Shown here piece after piece: positions 1-8,693 of a stretch of 64,000 bases of DNA. The DNA comes from Actinomycetales bacterium (lineage in GTDB: Bacteria > Actinomycetota > Actinomycetes > Actinomycetales > Cellulomonadaceae). The position numbers were made by a program, and so were the translations under genes. Where the stretch lies: assembly GCA_020444245.1 (NCBI GenBank), contig JAHLLI010000004.1:124001-188000 (forward strand), in the 5' to 3' direction. The notes beneath the pieces are model-generated. The model was given only the letters and a program-made list of their open reading frames with translations, ran no database searches and was not told the origin of the DNA. The stretch's first letter is position 1. Each line of letters starts with the position of its first letter.

Positions 1-57
1 GGCAAGGAGAGCTCGCGCACCATCGAGACGGTCAACCCGACGGGCCAGTACCTGTAG
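1..57 (+). CDS. mpa: Proteasome ATPase Mpa/ARC, 3' end only
   Basis: Only the last 18 codons are in the window, ending TGQYL-stop at 55-57. A C-terminal QYL is the proteasome-docking tail of the mycobacterial Mpa/ARC AAA ATPase, which binds pupylated proteins, unfolds them and feeds them to the 20S core. The call rests on this tail and on the dop-pup-prcB-prcA-pafA genes that follow, which is the usual actinobacterial order. The last 26 bases overlap the end of the opposite-strand membrane gene. The ATPase domain itself lies outside the window and cannot be checked. Confidence 0.8.
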   Translation, partial: GKESSRTIETVNPTGQYL

Positions 58-1078
58 CCACGTCACCGGCTCGCGGTGCGACTCGGGTCCGGCGCAGCGC
101 CCCGACGAGGGCGGCGCCGGTCATGACCAGCGCCAGTGCACCGCCGGCGCCCCAGATCACCGCGAGCGCGACGATCTTGGTCGACGTGGTGAGCGCAGCC
201 ACCGAGGCGACGGCCACGCCCACGGCGACGTGCGTCACCCACCACCGGGTCGAACGCGGCACCGTGGCGACCCCGGGGTCGTTGGAGTGGCGCAGGTTGC
301 GGGCCAGCACGAGGCCGAGGACCGCGTACAGCCCCAGGGCGAAGGCCTGGCGTGGTCCGCTAACCGGGTCGTCGCCGCCTTGGGCGAGCAGCACGAAGAA
401 GGCGAGGAAGCCCACGGTGACGAGCCACAGGGCCAGGTAGCCGCCGCGCTGTGGCAACGCCTCGCCCAGGTGCTCCACGCGCGGAACCCGCGCCGCCCAG
501 GCCACCACGGCCCAGATCGCGAGCGCCGTGAGCCCGAGCGACGCCACCGTGACCGCGCCCATGGGGCCGTGCGAGCCTCCCGCCACGACGCCGACCAGCA
601 CCGTGGCGCCCCACACGCGTCGTGGACCGAACGAGCGGAGCCGACGCGGCAGGAGACCCCACAGACGCGGCTCGCGGACCAGGACCTGCTCGGCGAGCAC
701 GAGCGGCAGGATCGTCGAGACGAAGGGGTGGTGAAAGCCGGCCACCACGATCAGGGTCGGCAGGTCGACCGGGCCGAGGGGCGTCGTGCTGTCCCAGGGT
801 GCGTCCCACAGCACGCGCGTCACATAGAACTCGTAGAGGCCCATGATGACGCCGGCCGTCCACAGTGCCGTCAGGGTCGGCCGCGGGTTGCGCCGCAGGA
901 CGATCGAGGCGAGCAGGAGCACCTGGGTGCCGTAGACGGGGACCAGCAGGACCCACATGGCCGGGTCGAGCAGGCCCCACGGGGCGGATCCGATGCTCAC
1001 CTCGGCGAGCGCGATGGACAGGCTCGTCACCAGCACCACGGCGGCCAGGCGGGTCCGCCTCGTCGCTCCGGTGTCCAC
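32..1078 (-). CDS. Polytopic membrane protein of unknown function
   Basis: 348 residues from GTG at 1078, with about nine hydrophobic segments spread along the chain (the first at residues 11-30) and a short charged C-terminus. I recognise no family or catalytic motif. It lies between mpa and dop on the opposite strand and its 3' end overlaps the mpa stop. No Shine-Dalgarno is visible, but a TATACC hexamer lies 9 bases before the GTG, so the message may be leaderless and driven from the 113-base region shared with dop. A role in the proteasome system is not implied by its sequence. Confidence 0.7.
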   Translation of the reverse strand: MDTGATRRTRLAAVVLVTSLSIALAEVSIGSAPWGLLDPAMWVLLVPVYGTQVLLLASIVLRRNPRPTLTALWTAGVIMGLYEFYVTRVLWDAPWDSTTPLGPVDLPTLIVVAGFHHPFVSTILPLVLAEQVLVREPRLWGLLPRRLRSFGPRRVWGATVLVGVVAGGSHGPMGAVTVASLGLTALAIWAVVAWAARVPRVEHLGEALPQRGGYLALWLVTVGFLAFFVLLAQGGDDPVSGPRQAFALGLYAVLGLVLARNLRHSNDPGVATVPRSTRWWVTHVAVGVAVASVAALTTSTKIVALAVIWGAGGALALVMTGAALVGALRRTRVAPRAGDVATGTGPSG

Positions 1079-1179
1079 GGTCCGGACGGTATAGGTGTGC
1101 GAGGGCCGTGGTCATCAGGGTCCTCCCTGATCTGTGGCGGTTGCCGTGGCCGCGGCGCGGTCCGTTCGGCGGGCGCCAG

Positions 1180-1185
1180 TAGCCT
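1180..1185 (+). promoter_or_regulatory. Candidate -10 element of dop (leaderless)
   Basis: TAGCCT lies exactly 6 bases before the dop GTG and there is no Shine-Dalgarno, which suggests that transcription starts at or next to the start codon. It sits inside an inverted repeat GCGCCA-N6-TGGCGC at 1173-1190 that could bind a regulator or form a hairpin. No clear -35 box was seen. Confidence 0.35.
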
Positions 1186-1191
1186 GGCGCG

Positions 1192-2781
1192 GTGAGCGTG
1201 CGCCGGGTCATGGGGATCGAGACGGAGTACGGCGTCCTGCAGCCCGGGCGCCCGCAGGCCAACCCCATGCTCCTGTCCAGCCACGTGGTGAGCGTCTACG
1301 CGGCGGTGCACGCCCGGTCACGCGCCCGGTGGGACTACGCCGACGAGGACCCGCTGGCGGACGCGCGCGGGTTCCGCCTGGCCCGCGCGGCGGCGCACCC
1401 CTCGATGCTCACCGACGAGCCCGAGCACCCGGCGCCCGGTGCCGCCCCGGCCGACGACGCCCTGGACGTCGCGTCGATGGAGCGGCCGGTCGCCGAGGAG
1501 TACGACGACCCCGGGGCGGCCACGTCGATCCTGTCCAACGGCGCACGGCTGTACGTCGACCACGCCCATCCGGAGTACTCCTCGCCGGAGGTGACCTCGC
1601 CCCGGGACGCGGTGGTCTGGGACAAGGCGGGCGAGCGCGTCATGCTCGCGGCGGTGCGGGCCTGCGCGGAGAGCCCGGCGCTGCCCGAGATCGTGCTGTA
1701 CAAGAACAACGTCGACGGCAAGGGCGCGTCGTACGGCACCCACGAGAACTACCTGGTCGACCGATCCCTGCCGTTCGGCGTGCTCGCCGCCCAGCTCATG
1801 CCGTTCCTGGCCACGCGTCAGGTGTTCGCCGGCGCGGGGCGCGTGGGCCTGGGCCAGAACGGTCAGCAGCCCGGCTTCCAGCTGTCCCAGCGCGCCGACT
1901 ACATCGAGGCGGAGATCGGGCTCGAGACCACCCTGCGGCGCCCGATCGTCAACACCCGCGACGAGCCGCACGCGGACCGGACCCGCTGGCGGCGCCTGCA
2001 CCTGATCCTCGGCGACGCGACGATGCTCGAGGTCGCGACCTGGCTGCGGGTGGGGACGACGTCCCTGCTCCTCGGCGTGCTCGAGGAGGCCGGCGAGGAC
2101 GGCGTGCCCGAGCTGGCGACCCTGACGCTGGCGGACCCGGTGGCGGCGGTGCACGCGGTGAGCCACGACCCGACCTTGACCGCCCCTGTCGAGCTGGCCG
2201 ACGGGCGCCGGATGACCGCACTCGAGGTCCAGGGGGCGGTGCTCGACGTGGTGCGCGCTCGGGTCGACGACCCGGAGGCGGACGAGGTGCTGGACCGGTG
2301 GGCCTCGGTGCTGGAGCGGCTGGGCCGTGACCCGGCGCTGTGCGCCCGTGAGGTCGAGTGGGTGGCCAAGCTGCGGATCCTGGAGGGCATGCGCCGGCGG
2401 GACCACCTGGCCTGGGACCACCCGCGCCTGGCGGCGATGGACTTCCAGTGGTCCGACGTGCGGCCCGAGCGAGGCCTGTACCACCGCCTGGTCGCGGCCG
2501 GTGCGGTGGAGCGGCTGACCACCGACGAGGAGGTCGAGCGTGCCGTGCACGAGCCGCCGGAGGACACCCGGGCGTACTTCCGCGGCACCGTGGTGCGCAG
2601 GTTCGCCGACGCGGTGCGGGCCGCGAGCTGGGACTCGGTGGTGCTGGACGTGCCGAGCCTGCCGACCCTGCAGCGCATCCCGCTGCGCGACCCGTGGCGG
2701 GGCACCAAGGCGCACGTCGGCGAGCTGCTGCGCACCAGCCCGGACGCCGCGACGTTGGTGCGCCGACTGGTCCCGCGCTGA
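1192..2781 (+). CDS. dop: Pup deamidase/depupylase Dop
   Basis: 529 residues. Dop converts the C-terminal Gln of Pup to Glu so that PafA can ligate it, and also removes Pup from tagged proteins. The nucleotide-binding GIETEYG motif is at residues 8-14 and the putative catalytic Asp is D123 in LYVDHAHPEYSSPE; the whole fold resembles PafA (glutamine-synthetase superfamily). It is longer than PafA mainly by an acidic, Ala/Pro-rich stretch around residues 45-105, which includes the region of the Dop loop. The start is GTG 1192; GTG 1198 is possible. Pup follows 192 bases downstream. Confidence 0.95.
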   Translation: MSVRRVMGIETEYGVLQPGRPQANPMLLSSHVVSVYAAVHARSRARWDYADEDPLADARGFRLARAAAHPSMLTDEPEHPAPGAAPADDALDVASMERPVAEEYDDPGAATSILSNGARLYVDHAHPEYSSPEVTSPRDAVVWDKAGERVMLAAVRACAESPALPEIVLYKNNVDGKGASYGTHENYLVDRSLPFGVLAAQLMPFLATRQVFAGAGRVGLGQNGQQPGFQLSQRADYIEAEIGLETTLRRPIVNTRDEPHADRTRWRRLHLILGDATMLEVATWLRVGTTSLLLGVLEEAGEDGVPELATLTLADPVAAVHAVSHDPTLTAPVELADGRRMTALEVQGAVLDVVRARVDDPEADEVLDRWASVLERLGRDPALCAREVEWVAKLRILEGMRRRDHLAWDHPRLAAMDFQWSDVRPERGLYHRLVAAGAVERLTTDEEVERAVHEPPEDTRAYFRGTVVRRFADAVRAASWDSVVLDVPSLPTLQRIPLRDPWRGTKAHVGELLRTSPDAATLVRRLVPR

Positions 2782-2800
2782 GGGTGCGGGCGCGTCGCGG

Positions 2801-2847
2801 GGTGGTCGGGGCCCGCGCGCGTAGCTGGGTGGCCGGGGCCCGCGCGC
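2801..2847. repeat. Short direct repeat upstream of pup
   Basis: Two 20-base copies of GGTGGYCGGGGCCCGCGCGC start at 2801 and 2828, 27 bases apart, and differ at one position. They lie in the 192-base gap between dop and pup. The rest of the gap holds a weak -10-like TAGGAT at 2893 and the strong pup Shine-Dalgarno. The repeat could be regulatory or simply GC-rich drift. Confidence 0.5.
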
Positions 2848-2973
2848 CGTCCGGCGACCGGGCCCCGAGCGCGGGTCGTCACCCTGCGCGCCTAGGATCG
2901 GAGCAGGGACCGGCAGACCGGCCCGGTCGACCGGGCCGTCCACGCCGGTCCGCCCGTCGAGAGGAGGCCAGCC

Positions 2974-3162
2974 ATGGCAACCGAGCAGCATCGCGCCCGC
3001 CGCGACGACCACGAGCCGGACGAGGACGCCACCCCGCCGCCCGCGTCTGCTCCGAGTGCGCAGACCGCCGAGGTCGACGACCTGCTCGACGAGATCGACG
3101 ACGTGCTGGAGTCCAACGCCGAGTCGTTCGTGCGCGGGTTCGTCCAGAAGGGCGGTCAGTGA
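2974..3162 (+). CDS. pup: Prokaryotic ubiquitin-like protein Pup
   Basis: 62 residues, mostly charged and probably disordered in the first half, with the conserved helix-forming EVDDLLDEIDDVLESNAE segment and the ending VRGFVQKGGQ. The C-terminal residue is Gln, so this Pup needs deamidation by Dop before PafA can attach it to a lysine. Two Gly precede the Gln as in other Pups. A strong AGAGGAGG Shine-Dalgarno lies 7 bases before ATG 2974. prcB starts 6 bases after the stop, so pup, prcB and prcA are probably cotranscribed. Confidence 0.97.
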   Translation: MATEQHRARRDDHEPDEDATPPPASAPSAQTAEVDDLLDEIDDVLESNAESFVRGFVQKGGQ

Positions 3163-3168
3163 TCGTCG

Positions 3169-3990
3169 ATGCCTGACGCCCCCGGCCGCCTGCCGCGGTC
3201 GTTCACGACACCCGGCAGCGCCTCGTTCGTCGAGTTCCTCGCCTCGCACGACCCGACGCTGCTGCCCGGCGGCCGAGCGCTGCCCGCCGGTGAGGCCCCG
3301 GCGAGCCCGCACGGCACCACCATCGTCGCGTTGCAGTACTCCGGCGGGGTGGTCATGGCGGGCGACCGGCGGGCGACGGCAGGCTCGATGATCGCCTCGC
3401 GGCACATCGAGAAGGTGCACCAGGCGGACGACTACTCGGTGATCGGGATCGCCGGCACGGCCGGCCTGGCCCTGGAGCTCGTCCGGCTCTTCCAGCTCGA
3501 GCTGGAGCACTACGAGAAGATCGAGGGCACGCTGCTCTCCCTGGACGGCAAGGCGAACCGCCTGGCCACCATGGTGCGCGGTGGCCTCGGCCTGGCGATG
3601 CAGGGCCTGGCCGTCGTCCCGCTGTTCGGCGGGTTCGACCTGGACCGCGGCGCGGGGCGGATCTTCTCCTTCGACGTCACGGGTGGGCGCTACGAGGAGA
3701 CCGACCACCACGCGGTCGGCTCGGGCTCGATGTTCGCGCGCGGCTCGCTGAAGAAGCTGTGGCGGCCGCGGCTGTCGGAGGTCGACGCGGTGCAGGTCGC
3801 CGTGCACGCGCTGGTCGACGCCGCCGACGACGACGCGGCCACCGGTGGCCCCGACCCGCTGCGCCGGCTGTGGCCGACGGTCGCGGTGGTCGACGCCGAC
3901 GGGTACCGCGCGGTCGGTGACGCCGAGCTCGGCGCGGCGGTCGAACGCGTCGACGCCGTGCGTCGGCAGGAAGCGGGTGAGCAGCGATGA
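3169..3990 (+). CDS. prcB: 20S proteasome beta subunit
   Basis: 273 residues. This is the proteolytic subunit of the actinobacterial 20S core, an N-terminal nucleophile hydrolase. Self-cleavage after Gly49 ([12 protein letters not shown]) would remove a 49-residue propeptide and expose the catalytic Thr50. The following [11 protein letters not shown] segment is typical of active beta subunits. The tail is rich in Ala and Asp. It starts 6 bases after pup and its stop overlaps the prcA start in ATGA at 3987-3990, which favours equal translation of the two subunits. Confidence 0.96.
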   Translation: MPDAPGRLPRSFTTPGSASFVEFLASHDPTLLPGGRALPAGEAPASPHGTTIVALQYSGGVVMAGDRRATAGSMIASRHIEKVHQADDYSVIGIAGTAGLALELVRLFQLELEHYEKIEGTLLSLDGKANRLATMVRGGLGLAMQGLAVVPLFGGFDLDRGAGRIFSFDVTGGRYEETDHHAVGSGSMFARGSLKKLWRPRLSEVDAVQVAVHALVDAADDDAATGGPDPLRRLWPTVAVVDADGYRAVGDAELGAAVERVDAVRRQEAGEQR

Positions 3991-4688
3991 GCATGCCGTT
4001 CTACGTCTCGCCCGAGCAGCTGATGAAGGACCGGGCCGACTACGCACGCAAGGGGATCGCACGCGGCCGGTCGGTGGTCGTCGTCGGCTACGACCAGGGC
4101 ATCGCGTTCGCCACCGAGAACCCGTCGGCGGCGCTGCACAAGATCTCCGAGATCTACGACCGCATCGCGTTCGCCGCGGTCGGCAAGTACAACGAGTTCG
4201 AGAACCTGCGGGTGGCCGGCATCCGGTACGCGGACCTGCGCGGCTACTCCTACGACCGGTCCGACGTCAGCGCGAGGGCGCTCGCCAACGCCTACGCCCA
4301 GACCCTCGGCACGGTGTTCACCACCGAGTCCAAGCCGCTGGAGGTCGAGCTCGCGGTCGCGGAGGTCGGCGCGACGCCCGCCGACGACCAGATCTACCGG
4401 CTGTCCTACGACGGCTCGGTCACCGACGAGCGCCGCTACGTGGTGATGGGTGGTCAGGCGGACCGGCTCGCCGCGCGGCTCGAGGAGGGCTGGCGCGAGG
4501 GCCTGGACCTGGCCGCCGCGGTCGGCCTCGCGGTGGGCGTGCTGGGCTCGCAGGGCGAGGACGAGCCGCGCGCGATCGAGGCCGCGCAGCTCGAGGTCGC
4601 CGTGCTGGACCGCGCCCGCCCGCGCCGAGCGTTCCGGCGCCTGGGCGCCGACGTGGTCGCGGAGCTGCTCGCGGCCGCCGGGGGCTGA
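3987..4688 (+). CDS. prcA: 20S proteasome alpha subunit
   Basis: 233 residues. The alpha rings gate the core and dock the Mpa ATPase. The N-terminal [29 protein letters not shown] is characteristic of actinobacterial alpha subunits, including the gate-forming N-terminus; no catalytic Thr is present, as expected. The protein lacks a long C-terminal extension. It overlaps prcB by 4 bases and ends 2 bases before the pafA GTG, so the core genes and the ligase form one tight unit. Confidence 0.96.
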   Translation: MSMPFYVSPEQLMKDRADYARKGIARGRSVVVVGYDQGIAFATENPSAALHKISEIYDRIAFAAVGKYNEFENLRVAGIRYADLRGYSYDRSDVSARALANAYAQTLGTVFTTESKPLEVELAVAEVGATPADDQIYRLSYDGSVTDERRYVVMGGQADRLAARLEEGWREGLDLAAAVGLAVGVLGSQGEDEPRAIEAAQLEVAVLDRARPRRAFRRLGADVVAELLAAAGG

Positions 4689-4690
4689 GG

Positions 4691-6052
4691 GTGGACAAGC
4701 GGATCTTCGGCCTGGAGACCGAGTACGGCGTGACGTGCGCGGTGCCCTCCGGCCGCGGGCTGTCCGCAGACGAGGTCGCCAGGTATCTGTTCCGCAAGGT
4801 CGTCGCGTGGGGGCGGTCGTCGAACGTCTTCCTGCGCAACGGCTCACGGCTGTACCTGGACGTGGGCTCCCACCCCGAGTACGCGACGGCCGAGTGCGAC
4901 TCGATCCGCCAGCTGGTGGCGCACGACCGCGGCGGCGAGCTGGTGCTCGAGGGCCTGGTGGCCGACGCCCAGCAGCGTCTGGCGAACGAGGGCGTGCCGG
5001 GCACGATCCACCTGTTCAAGAACAACACCGACTCGGCGGGCAACTCCTACGGTTGCCACGAGAACTACCTGGTGCGCCGCAAGGGCGACTTCGGCCGCAT
5101 CGCCGACGTGCTCGTGCCGTTCCTCATCACCCGCCAGGTCCTGACCGGCGCGGGCAAGGTGCTGCCGACCCCGCGGGGCGCGATCTACACCCTCTCCCAG
5201 CGGGCCGACCACATCTGGGAGTCGGTCTCCAGCGCGACCACCAGGTCCCGCCCGATCATCAACACCCGCGACGAGCCGCACGCCGACGCCGAGCTGTACC
5301 GCCGGCTCCACGTGATCGTCGGGGACTCCTCGATGTCGGAGACCACGACGATGCTCAAGGTCGGTGCGACCGACCTTGTGCTGCGCATGGTCGAGGCCGG
5401 GCTGCCGATGCGCGACCTGGGCCTGGAGAACCCGATGCGGGCGATCCGGGAGATCAGCCACGACCTGTCGGGCACCGCGCCGGTCACGCTGGCCACCGGC
5501 CGCACCACCACCGCACTGGACGTGCAGGACGAGCTGTACCAGCGCGCGCGGGACTTCGCCGAGGCGGAGCTGGACACCTCCGGGGAGGTCGGGCGGGTGC
5601 TGGACCTGTGGCGTCGCGGCCTGGAGGCGGTGCGCAGCGGCAACCTGGCCGCCGTGGAGCGCGAGCTCGACTGGGTGATCAAGCTCCGGCTCGTCCAGCG
5701 CTACCAGGCCAAGCACCAGATCTCCCTGGACGACGCCAGGATCGCTCGGCTCGACCTGGCGTACCACGACATCTCCCGCACCGAGGGTCTGTACCACCTG
5801 CTCGCCCAGCGCGGCCTGGTCGAGCGGGTGATCAGCGACGTGGAGGCGTTCGAGGCGACTGCCGTGCCGCCGCAGACCACGCGGGCCAAGCTGCGCGGGG
5901 ACTTCGTGCGGCGGGCCCAGGAGGCCAGGCGCGACTACACGGTGGACTGGGTGCACCTGAAGCTCAACGACCAGGCCCAGCGCACCGTCCTGTGCAAGGA
6001 CCCGTTCGCCAACGTCGATGAACGGGTGGACCGGCTCCTCGAGTCGATGTGA
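4691..6052 (+). CDS. pafA: Pup-protein ligase PafA
   Basis: 453 residues, the usual PafA length. It uses ATP to join the C-terminal Glu of deamidated Pup to substrate lysines. The start GTG 4691 lies 2 bases after prcA and gives [13 protein letters not shown]. The putative base Asp57 sits in [17 protein letters not shown], matching the position known for mycobacterial PafA. It is clearly homologous to Dop upstream (shared [32 protein letters not shown]) but lacks the extra Dop loop. A longer open frame upstream is an overlap with prcA and is not the real start. Confidence 0.95.
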   Translation: MDKRIFGLETEYGVTCAVPSGRGLSADEVARYLFRKVVAWGRSSNVFLRNGSRLYLDVGSHPEYATAECDSIRQLVAHDRGGELVLEGLVADAQQRLANEGVPGTIHLFKNNTDSAGNSYGCHENYLVRRKGDFGRIADVLVPFLITRQVLTGAGKVLPTPRGAIYTLSQRADHIWESVSSATTRSRPIINTRDEPHADAELYRRLHVIVGDSSMSETTTMLKVGATDLVLRMVEAGLPMRDLGLENPMRAIREISHDLSGTAPVTLATGRTTTALDVQDELYQRARDFAEAELDTSGEVGRVLDLWRRGLEAVRSGNLAAVERELDWVIKLRLVQRYQAKHQISLDDARIARLDLAYHDISRTEGLYHLLAQRGLVERVISDVEAFEATAVPPQTTRAKLRGDFVRRAQEARRDYTVDWVHLKLNDQAQRTVLCKDPFANVDERVDRLLESM

Positions 6053-6180
6053 TGTGAGGGCTCGGTGAGGACTCCGGTGCCCCGCTGTGCCCGACCGCTG
6101 CCTGCGGTGAGCCACCGACTACAGTGACGCGGGCCGCCCCGCGGCCGGGACCGGACGGACGAGACTGGGGAGGTGCGAAG

Positions 6181-7071
6181 GTGGGACGACGTCGGTGGAC
6201 CCGCGTGCTGTCCGCGACGGCGGTCGCGCTCGCCCTGGTGACCTCGGCCTGCACCGGACCTGCCACGCCCTCGGCCGACATCCAGGTCAGCGGGGAGCTG
6301 GGCGCCACGCCGCAGCTGCACTTCGTCACCCCGCTGGACGTGACGAAGCAGCGCGTCGAGGTCCTCGCGCCGGGGGAGGGCGAGCAGCTGGCGGACAACC
6401 GACCGGTGCTGCTCGACTTCTACGCCGAGTCCGCGCAGGACGGGTCGCTCATCGCCGAGACGTACAGCGGCGAGCCGCGGGCGTACACCATGTCCCCGGA
6501 CTCGCTGGGGCCCGACCTGTACAACGCGCTGCACGGGCAGCGCGTCGGGGCCCGGATCCTGCAGGTGGCGCCCGGACGCGACGGCTATCCGGCGGCGGTC
6601 GCGGTCTACGACGTGCTCCCGACCCGCGCCACGGGCGAGCCGGTCCCGCCGCGCGAGGGGCTGCCGACGGTCACCCTGGGGCCGTACGGCGAGCCGACGA
6701 TCACCGTGCCCGCCACGGACCCCCCGACCGAGGCCGTGGCGCAGCCGCTGCTGCGCGGCGACGGTCCGCAGGTCGAGGCCGGGCAGGTGGTCACCGTGCA
6801 GTACGTCGGCGTGACCTGGTCGGACGGGAAGGTCTTCGACTCCACGTGGGCGCAGGGCAAGCTCCCGGCAGCCTTCCCGATCGGCGTAGGGTCCTTGCCG
6901 TCAGGCTGGGACGACGGGATCGTCGAGCAGACCGTGGGCAGCCAGGTGCTGCTCGTGCTGCCGCCGGACTCGGGCTTCGCCGGCACCGACCAGGACCTGG
7001 CGAACCAGACGGTGGTGTTCGTGGTGGACATCCTCGCCGCGCGTGGCGGGGTGGCGGGAGGGTCGTCGTGA
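6181..7071 (+). CDS. FKBP-type peptidyl-prolyl isomerase lipoprotein
   Basis: 296 residues from GTG 6181, chosen because GGGGAGGTG lies just upstream and because it gives a clean export signal: RRRWTR, then a hydrophobic run, then a lipobox-like LVTSAC with Cys24. The C-terminal third (about 195-290) is an FKBP domain: [37 protein letters not shown] and the closing VVFVVDIL. The central part is a second, diverged region of similar size that may be a degenerate FKBP repeat. Its likely role is extracytoplasmic protein folding. It sits directly after pafA, as in many actinobacteria, and overlaps hisF by 4 bases. Confidence 0.88.
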   Translation: MGRRRWTRVLSATAVALALVTSACTGPATPSADIQVSGELGATPQLHFVTPLDVTKQRVEVLAPGEGEQLADNRPVLLDFYAESAQDGSLIAETYSGEPRAYTMSPDSLGPDLYNALHGQRVGARILQVAPGRDGYPAAVAVYDVLPTRATGEPVPPREGLPTVTLGPYGEPTITVPATDPPTEAVAQPLLRGDGPQVEAGQVVTVQYVGVTWSDGKVFDSTWAQGKLPAAFPIGVGSLPSGWDDGIVEQTVGSQVLLVLPPDSGFAGTDQDLANQTVVFVVDILAARGGVAGGSS

Positions 7072-7838
7072 CGGTCGCGGTCCGCGTCATCCCGTGCCTG
7101 GACGTCGACGCCGGCCGGGTGGTCAAGGGCGTCAACTTCGCCGACCTGCGCGACGCCGGCGACCCGGTCGAGCTGGCCCGTCGGTACGACGCCGAGGGCG
7201 CTGACGAGCTGACCTTTCTGGACGTCTCCGCCTCCTCGGGCAACCGCGAGACGACGTACGACGTGGTCCGGCGCACCGCCGAGGAGGTCTTCGTCCCGCT
7301 CACCGTGGGGGGTGGGGTGCGCTCGGTCGAGGACGTGGACCGCCTGCTGCGGGCCGGGGCCGACAAGGTCGGGGTGAACACAGCGGCGATCGCGCGACCG
7401 GAGCTGGTGGCCGAGATCGCTGCGCGGTTCGGCAGCCAGGTGCTGGTGCTGTCGGTGGATGCGCGGCGGGTGGTGGACGGGCCGCCGACGCCGTCCGGGT
7501 ACGAGGTGACCACGCACGGCGGCCGCCGGGGGACCGGCATCGACGCCGTCGAGTGGGCCAGGCGGGCGGTCGAGCTGGGCGCCGGCGAGGTGCTGCTGAA
7601 CTCCATGGATGCCGACGGCACCACCTCAGGGTTCGACCTGGAGATGCTCGCCGACGTGCGGCGTGAGGTCGCGGTGCCCCTGATCGCGAGTGGGGGAGCG
7701 GGCACCGTCGAGCACTTCGTGGCGGCGGCGCAGGCCGGGGCCGACGCGCTGCTGGCCGCGAGCGTGTTCCACTTCGGTGTGCTGAGCGTCGGCCAGGTCA
7801 AGGACGCGTTGCGCGCGGCCGGCGTCGTGGTGCGCTGA
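7068..7838 (+). CDS. hisF: Imidazole glycerol phosphate synthase, cyclase subunit HisF
   Basis: 256 residues, the normal length. HisF uses the ammonia produced by HisH to convert PRFAR to imidazole glycerol phosphate and AICAR in histidine synthesis. The half-barrel pattern is intact: catalytic Asp12 in [15 protein letters not shown] and Asp131 in LSVDARR, with phosphate-binding GGGVRS near 81-86 and SGGAG near the end. It starts at GTG 7068, overlapping the FKBP stop (GTGA). hisH is not adjacent; hisI lies 5.6 kb downstream after unrelated genes. Confidence 0.96.
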   Translation: MTVAVRVIPCLDVDAGRVVKGVNFADLRDAGDPVELARRYDAEGADELTFLDVSASSGNRETTYDVVRRTAEEVFVPLTVGGGVRSVEDVDRLLRAGADKVGVNTAAIARPELVAEIAARFGSQVLVLSVDARRVVDGPPTPSGYEVTTHGGRRGTGIDAVEWARRAVELGAGEVLLNSMDADGTTSGFDLEMLADVRREVAVPLIASGGAGTVEHFVAAAQAGADALLAASVFHFGVLSVGQVKDALRAAGVVVR

Positions 7839-7844
7839 AGGTTC

Positions 7845-8504
7845 TCAGACCCGGCGGACGTCCGCGAGCATCCGCTCGACGTCTGCCGGCGGTCCGTCCA
7901 CGGTCACCTGGGCCGCTCCGGTGCGGCCGAACGCGTGGAGCACCAGCTCGCCGACCCCGCCGCTGACGGTGACGGTCCCGGCGGCCTCCGGGTCGCCGAG
8001 CCGCGCGGTCCGGCCCGGAGCCTGGAGCACCAGGGCCGACGTGTCGAGCCAGCACCGGTACAGACGCGGCGCTGCGCGCACCAGCCGGTGCCACAGCGCC
8101 TCGTCCTCCGCGGCGGCAAGGACCCGCGGTGGGCCGGGGCTGTCGGGCCGGCGCCGCACGTCCTCGGCGTGGACGAAGAGCTCGAGGTGCTGCGCCGCGT
8201 CCCCGGCCCAGCTCAGCGGGGACCAGCGTGGTGGGCCCTCGCGGACGGCCGAGACCAGCCGGGCGTAGCCGGCCGGGTCGGCAGCCCGGTCGCCGCGGGC
8301 CAGTGTGACGCGGGCGGTCCGCGCCGAGAGCGCGGGTACCGCGATGCCCGCCGCGGTGAGCATGTCGCGCTCGCGCAGCACGACGTGGGCGGCCAGGTGC
8401 TCGGTGCGCCATCCCTCGCAGAGCGTCGGGACACCGGGGCCCGCCTCCTGGAGCGCGTCGGCGAGCGCGGCGCGTTCGTGGGGGTGCCAGGCCATGCCGG
8501 CCAT
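7845..8504 (-). CDS. TIGR03085-like DinB/mycothiol-superfamily protein
   Basis: 219 residues from ATG 8504 (ATG 8495 is equally possible; neither has a good Shine-Dalgarno). The pattern HPHERAALADALQEAGPGVPTLCEGWRTEHLAAHVVLRERD is the N-terminal four-helix domain of the mycothiol-dependent maleylpyruvate isomerase superfamily, with the metal-ligand histidines in WRTEHLAAH and in QHLELFVHAEDVRR. It best fits the TIGR03085 group, whose members are annotated as metal-binding proteins of unknown substrate. It converges on hisF with a 6-base gap. Confidence 0.75.
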   Translation of the reverse strand: MAGMAWHPHERAALADALQEAGPGVPTLCEGWRTEHLAAHVVLRERDMLTAAGIAVPALSARTARVTLARGDRAADPAGYARLVSAVREGPPRWSPLSWAGDAAQHLELFVHAEDVRRRPDSPGPPRVLAAAEDEALWHRLVRAAPRLYRCWLDTSALVLQAPGRTARLGDPEAAGTVTVSGGVGELVLHAFGRTGAAQVTVDGPPADVERMLADVRRV

Positions 8505-8693
8505 GCTGACACGCGGTCGGCGGTGCGGCGCGTCGGGTCTCGGGGGCGGGGCGCCCGGGTTCGGATAACGATGTCGGGCGTGTCGGCAGCGCCACCTAGG
8601 ATGGATCCGGACGCAGCGAGCGCTCGACGCCGCGCGTCCGGGCCACTCCTGCATCGGGCGGGTGCGCCACCCCACGTTCATGACGGGAGCTGT

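Noticed and set aside
1318-4062. A 914-codon open frame opposite dop, pup and prcB
   Set aside because: It crosses three certain genes on the other strand and has the composition of a shadow frame.
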